Position numbers and translations under genes: made by a program | Source of the DNA: Flavobacterium humidisoli | GTDB lineage: Bacteria > Bacteroidota > Bacteroidia > Flavobacteriales > Flavobacteriaceae | Direction: 5' to 3' | Assembly (NCBI RefSeq): GCF_023272795.1 | Contig: NZ_CP096829.1 | Coordinates: 2,790,001 to 2,854,000, forward strand | Length of the DNA stretch: 64,000 nt | The notes under the pieces: model-generated | What the model saw: only the letters and a program-made list of their open reading frames with translations | What the model was told of the DNA's origin: nothing | Database searches by the model: none | Shown: piece after piece, positions 8,677 to 16,829 of the stretch | Numbering within the stretch: the stretch's first letter is position 1 | Layout of the letters: the number at the start of each line of letters is the position of its first letter

Positions 8677-11325
8677 TTATTCAGTTCCATTTTTTATCCA
8701 CTCCGCCGAAAAATCATCTTTTAAATAATAATTAAACCACTGCATTATCCTCCTGCTTAAATCCATCTGGTTTTGCTTATTAAAAAGGACATGGTCTTCT
8801 TCAGGATATTGCAGCATTATCGTTTTCTTGCCCAATCTTCGCAAGGCAAGATAGTATTCGATGCTCTGTCTCATATCCACCTGCCGGTCTTCTTGACCAA
8901 CCCATAAAAGAAGGGGAGTTTTCACTTTATCCGCATTATATATGGCTGAATTAATCTGATAAAGTTTCGGAGCTTCCATGAGTGTTTTTCCTAACATCCA
9001 AATGTCTTTTTCAAACCTCCACATATCGGGCTTTCCTGAAGATCGGCTGACAGACAGAGACATTGTGCCTAAATCAGAAATTCCGTTGCCGGAAACCGCC
9101 GCGGCAAAAAGATCGGTCTGGGTGATCAGGTATGAAGATTCATAGCCTCCGAACGAATGGCCGATCAGTCCAATCCTTTTAGGATTTATAGCGTTTTTCT
9201 CAATTACTTTTGCAATTGCTGTAGTAATACAGTCGGTTATAGCTCTGCCAGGATTTCCTTGTTCCGCAATAACATCGGGAAGAAATACGAAATAACCTTC
9301 CAATGATGCAACCGTATGGTTAAAACCAGTGCTGTTTAACAGTGAGGGATTAACATATTTATGGATCCTTCCATGCAGCTCTTCGTATACATGTACAATC
9401 ATAGGATATTTTTTCTCTGCATTGTAATCAGCAGGAAAAATCAGCACGCCTCTGAGCTCTCTGCCTTTTGTGTTTTTATAATATATCATTTGGGAATGCC
9501 CCCAGAGAAAATCTAACTGTTGGGGATTGCTCTGAAAAATAAGACTTTCACTGCCTTCTTTTGAACGTAAAACAATCCGCGGCGAAACATTATAGTCCTG
9601 TTCGGTAAAGATTAATTTTTGATTCTTTAGATTATAATAAAGCTGATCTGTAAATCTATTTTTATAAATTACCTCTTCTTCTCCCGAACTAGGATTCCAT
9701 TTAAACCAGCCCGTCATTCCGTCATAACCTTCAGCTTTTAGCAGCAGTTCTTTTTGAATATCATAGTTATAGGTAACAGGAACGTTATCAGCATAACGCA
9801 GCAAAGGAAAATTTAATAATTCAGGCATGCTAAATTTGATTTTTTTCTCCCTCCCTTTTGTAAGTCTTCTATAAGAAGATCCGTCACATTTTACCGCCCA
9901 AATGTCAAACTCGTCATAAATTAAAATTTCTTTATCCTGAAGACTCCATCCGGCAATGCGATAGACGCTTTCATGAACTAATTGCTCTACTTTGCCGCTG
10001 AAGCTTGAATTGATATTCTTAGTAATATCGGTATGAGTATCTGCTTTGATATTATAGATCCACCAGTTCTTTCCTTTGAAATAAGCGACGTATTTTCCTG
10101 AAGGCGAAACCACGGTTGTTCCCAGTTCGGCAGACTGTTTCTCAATAAGCTTTTTTTTCTCTCCCGAATGAGTATCGATTAAAAAAAAATCAATAGGGCT
10201 ATCCATTTCCCACTGTGGCTCATACGCCTCGGGATTGTAAAGCAGTGCATGCTTCTGATCTGCACTCATGATAAGTTTCGGAAGTTCAGACGAAGTTAAA
10301 GGAAAAACTTTATTCGAGAAAGGATTCCATACCGCTGTTTTTGCCGCTGTTTTAAAATCTCCTTTTACTTTTTTCTCCAGATAGACGAGCTTATCATTAC
10401 CATTCCAAAGTTCAACACCTGAACTTGAAGGTTCATTTTCGACGGATTTATAATTGAAAAATACCCTGCTGCCATCATCTGCAATGGAAAGATTCCTCAC
10501 CTGCTGATCAGTTATAAAAGCTTCCTGATCAAAAGCAAGCCCGTCAGAGGAAATTGTATACAGATTATTCAGATCTGCAAGACAATAGTGCAGCGAGCAC
10601 TTTAATTCTCCTTTTGGTCGGCTGTTAAAAGCGAATGCCTTACCGTTTTTACTCCAGGTAAAATTAGTAAACGATGACGTGCTTTCATATACGGTTTTCT
10701 TTTTATAATTCCTTTTAAAATCCATCAGCATCAAAACCTTTTTTTCACTGGCAGCCTCCGTATAAACAACTTTATTTTCATCAGGGCTTACAGAAAAACT
10801 TATTACATTGGAAATACTTTCTATTAGTCTGCCTTCAAGAGTTCGAATCAGTAAGGTCTGTTTTTTTTCTGCTTCAGATTTCAGCACTATTATTATATCA
10901 GATGACTTCAGGTATCCAAACTGTTTGACCGAATGTATGATTTCACTTTTGTCTTCTGCCAGATTAAGAAGATGCAGGTTTCCGTCCGTTAGGCAGATAA
11001 AACCTCCTGCTGTAAACGCGGTTTTTTTTGCTCCTGTAAAGCTATAAATTTTATTCTTTTCGATGCCTTTGACAAAAAGCGTATCAGAAGTGTTTTGATA
11101 AATCATTTTGTAGCTGACCCAGCGTTCGTCAGGCGAAACCTTTTCAAGAAGCAGACGTCCCCATCTATCATAATCTTTAGGATGCAGGTTCTCTTTCTGC
11201 CTTTCCTGTCCCCATAAGGGACAGGCTACTAATGGCAAAATAAATAAAATAAAAAAAAATCCAGCATCTGTCAGAGTCTGCTGTAAAACATTGTGAAAAA
11301 AGTTTTTATAATAATAGGTTATCAT
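8677..11325 (-). CDS. S9-family serine peptidase (prolyl oligopeptidase type), secreted
   Basis: The 882-residue protein has an N-terminal hydrophobic segment for export (residues about 18-40), a long propeller-like region, and a C-terminal alpha/beta-hydrolase domain. The catalytic triad is visible: Ser in GHSFGG (about 724), Asp in VGQEDRQVD (about 812) and His in PEEDHVLF (about 845). S9 enzymes cleave short peptides, often after proline or as dipeptidases. It is the third gene of the susC-susD-S9 operon, 9 bases after susD, so its substrate is probably a peptide handled by that transporter (inference). Confidence 0.85.
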   Translation of the reverse strand: MITYYYKNFFHNVLQQTLTDAGFFFILFILPLVACPLWGQERQKENLHPKDYDRWGRLLLEKVSPDERWVSYKMIYQNTSDTLFVKGIEKNKIYSFTGAKKTAFTAGGFICLTDGNLHLLNLAEDKSEIIHSVKQFGYLKSSDIIIVLKSEAEKKQTLLIRTLEGRLIESISNVISFSVSPDENKVVYTEAASEKKVLMLMDFKRNYKKKTVYESTSSFTNFTWSKNGKAFAFNSRPKGELKCSLHYCLADLNNLYTISSDGLAFDQEAFITDQQVRNLSIADDGSRVFFNYKSVENEPSSSGVELWNGNDKLVYLEKKVKGDFKTAAKTAVWNPFSNKVFPLTSSELPKLIMSADQKHALLYNPEAYEPQWEMDSPIDFFLIDTHSGEKKKLIEKQSAELGTTVVSPSGKYVAYFKGKNWWIYNIKADTHTDITKNINSSFSGKVEQLVHESVYRIAGWSLQDKEILIYDEFDIWAVKCDGSSYRRLTKGREKKIKFSMPELLNFPLLRYADNVPVTYNYDIQKELLLKAEGYDGMTGWFKWNPSSGEEEVIYKNRFTDQLYYNLKNQKLIFTEQDYNVSPRIVLRSKEGSESLIFQSNPQQLDFLWGHSQMIYYKNTKGRELRGVLIFPADYNAEKKYPMIVHVYEELHGRIHKYVNPSLLNSTGFNHTVASLEGYFVFLPDVIAEQGNPGRAITDCITTAIAKVIEKNAINPKRIGLIGHSFGGYESSYLITQTDLFAAAVSGNGISDLGTMSLSVSRSSGKPDMWRFEKDIWMLGKTLMEAPKLYQINSAIYNADKVKTPLLLWVGQEDRQVDMRQSIEYYLALRRLGKKTIMLQYPEEDHVLFNKQNQMDLSRRIMQWFNYYLKDDFSAEWIKNGTE

Positions 11326-11334
11326 ATAGTTGGT

Positions 11335-12726
11335 TTAATACCCTGGATTCTGTGGTCTCAGGTTTGGATTTGCACTCAGTTCATTCTGGGGTATTGGAAG
11401 CAGGCTGTCGGCAGTGTTCCATCCCTGCTTAACGGCTGAAAGAACCGCATCAATTTTATTATACCGTTTCAAGTCAAAAAATCGATGCCCCTGTTCTGTG
11501 AAAAGCTCCCATTTTCTTTCTTCAAGCACTGTCTGAAGAATTTCATTCTGTGAGACAGCCAATGTATTCCCAAGGCCTGCACGATGTCTTATCTTATTGA
11601 TATCGTCCTTAGCACCGATTAAATCTCCCTGATGCGCTCTGGCTTCAGCTCTTATCAGATACTGCTCTGCTGCGCGAAAAACTATAGAATATTCTTTGGA
11701 AGTTCCTGTAAAGTCCTGCTGTTTATATTTATAAGGATGGTACCAAGGGGTACTACCATTCATAACGGTTTTAATCCAACTGTTTTTTCTAAGATCTCCA
11801 GAAGTGAAAGAATTATATAAATCCGGGTTTAGAGATGTAAGCACAGGCGGGCCTGAAAGAAATATAAAGGTTGTCCCCTCCTGTGCATTCTGTCCCGCAA
11901 CGGTCGATTTTAGCTGCCAGATGGTCTCTTTGGAACCGATTAAAAAAACCTGATTCAGATCAGAAATCAATACATAGGTGTTGCTCTGGTTTAAAACTGC
12001 TGAGGATTCATTTGACGCTTCAGCAAATAATCCTCTATATAAATAAACTCTTGCAAGCAGTGCTTTAACAGCATACTTGTTAGGACGGATCCTTTCTGAG
12101 CTGCTATAGGCTGAAGGAAGCAGATTAGCCGCATTTTGAAGATCCTCTGTTACGTTTTTATAAACATCTGCCAGGGGCTCTCGCGCCGCAAAGCCGTTTA
12201 CCGTATAATCCGTAGTTTTGATATAGGGAATGCTGCCAAATAAATTTGCTAGATAAAAATGAACCAGCGCTCTAATAAATAAAGATTCACCCTGTAATTT
12301 TGCCTTATTCTCAGCCGAAAAAGCAGCATTCCCCGCCACACCTTCCAAAACTGCATTTGCCGCATAAATCTGATTATAGGAATTATTCCAGTAATCCGCC
12401 ACATTTGAATTAGACGGCAGAAGCGCATTATTGAAAAAGCTTACCGTAGTGCTGGTTGGCGACCCGAAGGCAATAAGTTCGTCCGTATAATTTCCAAGCT
12501 GGTTTGATATGCCTGTATTAGATCCGGTTAATATCCCCGTATCTCTAAGCTTTGCATAAATATCAGAAAGCGCAGCATCTGCTGTTGCATAGTCTCTAAA
12601 AACCCCTTCGCTGGTAAGCTGTGATTCTGGAAGATCCACTTCTACAAATGAATCACATGATACCTCGGCAAAAGCGAGAATTACAATAAAAAAGACTTTA
12701 AAGTATATAATAATTTGTGTTTTCAT
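11335..12726 (-). CDS. SusD/RagB-family outer-membrane lipoprotein
   Basis: A lipoprotein signal ends at Cys24 (FAEVSC). The body has the SusD/RagB pattern: a helical TPR-like core (IYAANAVLEGVAG, LFIRALVHFYLANLFGSIPY) and the C-terminal segment with FRAAEQYLIRAEARA, ELFTEQGHRFFDLKRY and LLPIPQNEL. SusD proteins sit as a lid on the SusC channel and bind the ligand at the cell surface. The 463-residue length is normal. The gene lies 11 bases downstream of susC. Ligand is unknown; the neighbouring peptidase favours a peptide over a glycan. Confidence 0.92.
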   Translation of the reverse strand: MKTQIIIYFKVFFIVILAFAEVSCDSFVEVDLPESQLTSEGVFRDYATADAALSDIYAKLRDTGILTGSNTGISNQLGNYTDELIAFGSPTSTTVSFFNNALLPSNSNVADYWNNSYNQIYAANAVLEGVAGNAAFSAENKAKLQGESLFIRALVHFYLANLFGSIPYIKTTDYTVNGFAAREPLADVYKNVTEDLQNAANLLPSAYSSSERIRPNKYAVKALLARVYLYRGLFAEASNESSAVLNQSNTYVLISDLNQVFLIGSKETIWQLKSTVAGQNAQEGTTFIFLSGPPVLTSLNPDLYNSFTSGDLRKNSWIKTVMNGSTPWYHPYKYKQQDFTGTSKEYSIVFRAAEQYLIRAEARAHQGDLIGAKDDINKIRHRAGLGNTLAVSQNEILQTVLEERKWELFTEQGHRFFDLKRYNKIDAVLSAVKQGWNTADSLLPIPQNELSANPNLRPQNPGY

Positions 12727-12737
12727 GATTTTCGGAT

Positions 12738-15700
12738 TTAAAATGTCAGCTGTACGCCGGCAGTCATTATTTTTAAGGGCGGCAGATATCCCATAGTTGT
12801 AAATTCAGGATCGCCGTCCCTGTATTTTGTGAATGTAAGCAGGTTTTGCCCCTGAAGCATCAGTCTGCATTGCGTCTCTTTTAATTTCAGGGGAAGATCA
12901 TAGGTAAGCGCAATATTTTTAAGACGGATAAATGAGGCGTCCTCATTGCTGGCAGTGCTTCTGCTGTAGAAATAATTCGCGTTTACCGCAGCGCTGTTTG
13001 TCCCTGAGGTGTAAAGCTGATACCTTGCCTCATCGTTAATACCCTGCCAGCTGTCGGCCATTCTTACAGGCTGGTTGAGCATCTGTCCTGCAAGACCGTT
13101 CAAGTAGACTCTGTTCTTCTGATTAACAAACTGGAATAGAAAATCAAGCTTCCAATTCCTGAAGCTAATCTGGTTCTGAAGTCCTCCGTAATATTTTGGA
13201 TTCAGGTCAGCGGCTATCTGCTGGTCATCGGGAAACGATATCTTCCCATCGCCATTCAGATCTTCAAACTGATAAACACCAGTCTGCGGATCAACTCCCG
13301 TATACTGATAGAGCAGCCTGATATTTAGAGGTTCTCCAATTCTGTACTGCTGGCTGTAAGAGGAGCTTTCTAGTCCGGGAAATCGCACCAGCCTGTTTCT
13401 TGCAAATGTGAGATTAAAGTTTGTCGTCCAATTAAAACTGCCTGCGTTTACATTTACGGTTCTCAGCGTCAGTTCCAGTCCTTTATTTTCTACCACTGCA
13501 CCCAAATTGCCCTGCAGGATTGTAAAACCTGTTGTGCCTGCGATCGGCATGCCGGTCAGCTGATTTGAGGAACGGTTCTGATACCATGATGCTGTTGTGA
13601 AAATCCGATCTTGAAGAAAGCCAAGTTCGAGAGCAGCTTCAAATTTTTTATTTATTTCCCACCCAAAATCTTTATTGAAAAGTCTGGAAGGCTGCAGACC
13701 AGCTGTTCCGTTGTAGGATGTCTGCGAAACAGTATAGGTATCCAAATACTGATAATCCCCTATCTGGTCATTTCCCGTTGATCCGTAACTTGTTCTGAGT
13801 TTTCCAAAACTCAGCCAAGAGCTCTCTCTCAGGAAATTTTCTTTTGAAAAGAGCCACGCTGCCCCCGCAGCACCAAAAAGAGCAAACTGATTTCCCGGAC
13901 CAAAACGGCTTGATCCATCTCTTCTGGCCGTAAGATTCAGGATATACTTTTGCTGCCAGTTGTAATTGATTCTCCCAAAAACTGCCTGATAGCGGTACTG
14001 TGTCTGATCATCAAGCAGTATGGTGACATACGATGCGGCTGCCAGATTATAGATCAGACTGTTGGAGGCAAATCCGTTGCCTGTCTGGTAGAGGCTGGCT
14101 GTATTCTGATTTTGAAAAGTAGCTCCCAGTAATACATCCAGACTGCCCTGCGAAATATCTTTCGAATAATTTAGCTGCGGTTCAATAATCCATGAAGAGC
14201 GGGAAGTGTTATTTACATAAATGCTGGATCTGGCACTCGTAATATTATTTGCAGGATTATAAATCGTGGAAGGCGAAGTTCTGGTTTCAGCTGTAGAAAG
14301 GTTTGTAAAGCCAAAACTGCTTTTTATAAAAAAATTGGAAAAAACCTCATATGAAAGCACCGTATTGGCAACTAAATCATTTGTTTTTGCTTTAAAAACC
14401 GCATTAAGGTTCCTCAGAGGATTATTCCATGTTTTATTCTCCCAGTTCAGACTTCCATCAGCGTTATAAAGAGCAGGGGCATTTGGAGGCAGATTCCGAG
14501 CATCAGATGTAAAATCAAATGCAGGCAATTTGTTGTCCTGAACATTATATCCGGCTGAAAAACCCAGACGAAACTTCCCATTATCAGACTGATGGTTTAA
14601 ATTAAACTGGCTTCCTCCTTTCTTGTACAACGCATCTCCGACAAACACTGTTGATTCGGTATAGTAATTCCCTGATAGGATAAACTGTGTTTTCTCCGAC
14701 CCTCCTGAAACTGATCCGCTAATATTGTTGATTAATGCAGTGCCTCCAAGAAGTTCTTTCTGCCAGTCTGTATAACGGTTCTGATCCCAAGTCCCATCGA
14801 CATCATAATCACGGGCCTGGTAAGAAACCTTGTCATTTTCAAATGCCTTCCTGCGCATCGCCAGATACTGCTCGGTATTCATCAGATCCATGAATCTGGT
14901 GACTTTTCCAGTTCCTGTTGATGCCTGAACTGTAAATGCTGTTTTGCCTGCGCTCCCTTTTTTAGTGGTGATAAGCACCGCTCCGTTTGCGCCTCTTGAT
15001 CCGTAAATAGCAGTGGCATCAGCGTCCTTTAAAATCTCTATGCTCTGTATATTTTCCGGGTTGATGCTGTTTAAAGGGCTCGTAACGGTGGGATATGCAG
15101 TAGCGGTCTGATTGTATCCTATAGGGGTGGAAGCGTAAGGCACCCCGTCAATGATGTATAAAGGCGCATTGGCATCAGAGCGCAGACTATTCTGTCCTCT
15201 GATTTTAATATCAAAACCTCCGCCCGGAACACCTGTAGTCTGCGTCACACTTACTCCTGCCATTCTCCCTTGCATTGTTGCAAGAACATTAGTTACAGGT
15301 TGAGTTTCTATATCTTTGGAGGTAATTCGGGCAATACTCCCCGTACGGTCACTTTCCTTTACAGAATAATAACCAGCATTTACCCGAACTTCCTGTAATG
15401 TTGTTGTATCGTATTGTAGTATAATGTCGACTTTTGTGCTTCTGTTTATTGGGACATACTTAGTTTTAAATCCCAAAAAGGAAACTATCAAAGTGTCATT
15501 AGAACCAGCATTAATTATATACTGTCCTCTATAGTCTGTAATAGAGTAGTTATTACCAGTACCTTTTACGCCAATGGTTACTCCGGGTAGAGGAGCAGAG
15601 CCGTCTGTAACAGTTCCTTTTATCTGATTCTGTTGTAAAACAAAACTGAAATGCCGAGATGAATTAACGGCAAACGATGATGAAAAAGTGAACAAAACTG

Positions 15701-15758
15701 CCGTAAAAATTAGGCAATAAAGCGCTTTCCCATCCTTGTGGAATGAAAAATAATTCAT
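12738..15758 (-). CDS. SusC/RagA-family TonB-dependent outer-membrane transporter
   Basis: After a signal peptide (residues about 10-30) there is a carboxypeptidase-D-like domain (IKGTVTDGSAPLPGVTIGVKGT), a plug with the SusC signatures (MQGRMAGVSVTQ, LYIIDGVPY, IEILKDADATAIYGSRGANGAV) and a beta-barrel ending in an aromatic-terminated strand (TAGVQLTF). The 1006-residue length is normal. It imports a ligand across the outer membrane with energy from TonB/ExbBD, together with SusD. It is the first gene of a three-gene operon, and its upstream region carries a putative attenuator (about 15962-16100). Confidence 0.93.
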   Translation of the reverse strand: MNYFSFHKDGKALYCLIFTAVLFTFSSSFAVNSSRHFSFVLQQNQIKGTVTDGSAPLPGVTIGVKGTGNNYSITDYRGQYIINAGSNDTLIVSFLGFKTKYVPINRSTKVDIILQYDTTTLQEVRVNAGYYSVKESDRTGSIARITSKDIETQPVTNVLATMQGRMAGVSVTQTTGVPGGGFDIKIRGQNSLRSDANAPLYIIDGVPYASTPIGYNQTATAYPTVTSPLNSINPENIQSIEILKDADATAIYGSRGANGAVLITTKKGSAGKTAFTVQASTGTGKVTRFMDLMNTEQYLAMRRKAFENDKVSYQARDYDVDGTWDQNRYTDWQKELLGGTALINNISGSVSGGSEKTQFILSGNYYTESTVFVGDALYKKGGSQFNLNHQSDNGKFRLGFSAGYNVQDNKLPAFDFTSDARNLPPNAPALYNADGSLNWENKTWNNPLRNLNAVFKAKTNDLVANTVLSYEVFSNFFIKSSFGFTNLSTAETRTSPSTIYNPANNITSARSSIYVNNTSRSSWIIEPQLNYSKDISQGSLDVLLGATFQNQNTASLYQTGNGFASNSLIYNLAAASYVTILLDDQTQYRYQAVFGRINYNWQQKYILNLTARRDGSSRFGPGNQFALFGAAGAAWLFSKENFLRESSWLSFGKLRTSYGSTGNDQIGDYQYLDTYTVSQTSYNGTAGLQPSRLFNKDFGWEINKKFEAALELGFLQDRIFTTASWYQNRSSNQLTGMPIAGTTGFTILQGNLGAVVENKGLELTLRTVNVNAGSFNWTTNFNLTFARNRLVRFPGLESSSYSQQYRIGEPLNIRLLYQYTGVDPQTGVYQFEDLNGDGKISFPDDQQIAADLNPKYYGGLQNQISFRNWKLDFLFQFVNQKNRVYLNGLAGQMLNQPVRMADSWQGINDEARYQLYTSGTNSAAVNANYFYSRSTASNEDASFIRLKNIALTYDLPLKLKETQCRLMLQGQNLLTFTKYRDGDPEFTTMGYLPPLKIMTAGVQLTF

Positions 15759-15961
15759 AATATTGGGATTGGTTAGTTAAATTGATTTTGATTAGCTAAG
15801 GTCCTCTACGCTAGTTTGGTCGCTGCCGTTGAGGGCCATTTTTTTGCTTTGAGATAAGGCAAACAACAATTTTTTAATTCACAGGCATTATTATTTCAGG
15901 GTTAGTTATTACTAATACGATAGAAAAATAAAGAAAGAATTGCTAAGAATTAAAAAGATGA

Positions 15962-16100
15962 GTAAAATAAAAAAGGCGCGGAACTCAGCTTATCGAACGG
16001 AGGTACTGGTATACCATGCAACAATAAGTGAGCCCACGCCAAAAGACGTGAGCATCGTACTTATCATCCCGTTGCTAAAAATTACCAGTTTTCCGTCCGA
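15962..16100 (-). ncRNA. Candidate transcription attenuator / riboswitch-like leader upstream of susC
   Basis: Read on the minus strand, two exclusive folds are visible. Fold A is a long arm: TCGGACGG/CCGTTCGA, ACTGGTA/TACCAGT, CAAC/GTTG, ATAAGT/ACTTAT and GCTCACG/CGTGGGC around a TCTTTTGG loop (about 32 pairs with G-U). Fold B pairs GGCGTGG, CTCA and CTTAT (16040 to about 16024) with ATAAG, TGAG and CCGCGCC (15993 to 15975), immediately followed by TTTTTTATTTT, a terminator. The folds compete for the same strand, as in an attenuator. The next gene in this direction is susC, 206 bases on. A possible -7 box (TATTTTTG) lies at 16140-16147. No known RNA class recognised. Confidence 0.6.
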
Positions 16101-16206
16101 GATTCAAAGCGAATGCTTCAATATTTTTTTGAAGAATCGCAAAAATAATATTTTTTACAAAATGTATGATGTAAAGATAAAAATTAAAATGACAAATATG
16201 TCATTG

Positions 16207-16234
16207 TTTGTGATTTTTTTTCTTGGTTGCTTTG
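16207..16234 (+). promoter_or_regulatory. Probable promoter of the XRE regulator
   Basis: TTTG (16207-16210) and TTGCTTTG (16227-16234, one mismatch to TAnnTTTG) are placed like Bacteroidetes -33 and -7 elements, with the ATG only 8 bases after the -7 box, so the message would have almost no leader. The opposite strand carries the possible start of the susC leader about 90 bases away. Confidence 0.4.
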
Positions 16235-16241
16235 GTACATT

Positions 16242-16517
16242 ATGGGACAAATTAAAAATGATAGACTTCTAACAGCCGTAAAGCTTGTTCTTAAAGAACT
16301 TCGCTTGAAAACTGGTTTGACCCAAGAAAAAGTTGCAAACGATATAAAAGCTAATAAAAATCTGACAATTCATATTGGTAGAAATGAATCTGGTAATTTG
16401 AATATTAGCATAAGTACACTTTTCGAAATATGTACTTATTATGAAATATCAATTTCAGAATTTTTTAAACGTGTAGAAGAGATTGATAAAGATTTAAAGA
16501 TTACTAATCACAAATAG
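16242..16517 (+). CDS. XRE-family HTH transcriptional regulator (91 aa)
   Basis: The protein is a single helix-turn-helix domain: LKELRLKTGLTQEKVAND as helices 1-2, then a recognition region and the typical SISTLFEICTYYEISISEFF segment. I start at the ATG at 16242 because the upstream TTG frame start overlaps the probable -7 box. Such small XRE proteins usually act as repressors of nearby genes. It is divergent from the susC leader, so the susC operon is the first candidate target (inference). Confidence 0.8.
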   Translation: MGQIKNDRLLTAVKLVLKELRLKTGLTQEKVANDIKANKNLTIHIGRNESGNLNISISTLFEICTYYEISISEFFKRVEEIDKDLKITNHK

Positions 16518-16582
16518 CACTGTTGTAAAAATAAAAATGCCTTCCAAATATTTGAAAGGCATAAATTTTAAAAAAGGAAAAG

Positions 16583-16759
16583 TTACTTTTTAGATTCCTC
16601 GATAGAAACTTTTCTGAACTCCTTTAAAAGTTTTTCAAGTTCTAAAGAAGATTTACGAGCTCTTGCTCCAGCAGCTTTAATTCCTTTTTCAGAAAGAGAT
16701 TCAGATTCTATTCTGAATGTTTCAATCTCAGCACTAATTTTTGCGATTAGATCTTTCAT
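16583..16759 (-). CDS. Histone H1-like small DNA-associated protein (58 aa)
   Basis: The reading frame gives a 58-residue helical, lysine-rich protein beginning MKDLIAKISAEIETF, with an AAGARARKSSLELEKLLKEF segment. This is the pattern of the histone-H1-like (Hc1-type) proteins conserved in Flavobacteriia, where one copy is usually chromosomal. It probably binds DNA without strong sequence preference. The gene stands alone between the XRE gene (convergent) and the TPR-AraC gene (same strand, upstream). A copy inside an ICE would be an accessory nucleoid protein. Confidence 0.75.
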   Translation of the reverse strand: MKDLIAKISAEIETFRIESESLSEKGIKAAGARARKSSLELEKLLKEFRKVSIEESKK

Positions 16760-16829
16760 AATGTCATGTTTTTTTAATTACGTCAGCAAATTTAGAAGTT
16801 TCAGATTATAAGAAGTTCGATAAAATGAA

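Noticed and set aside
15940..16272. Open frame of 110 codons on the plus strand
   Set aside because: It runs through the competing-fold leader and the promoter of the XRE gene, and its composition does not look like a protein.
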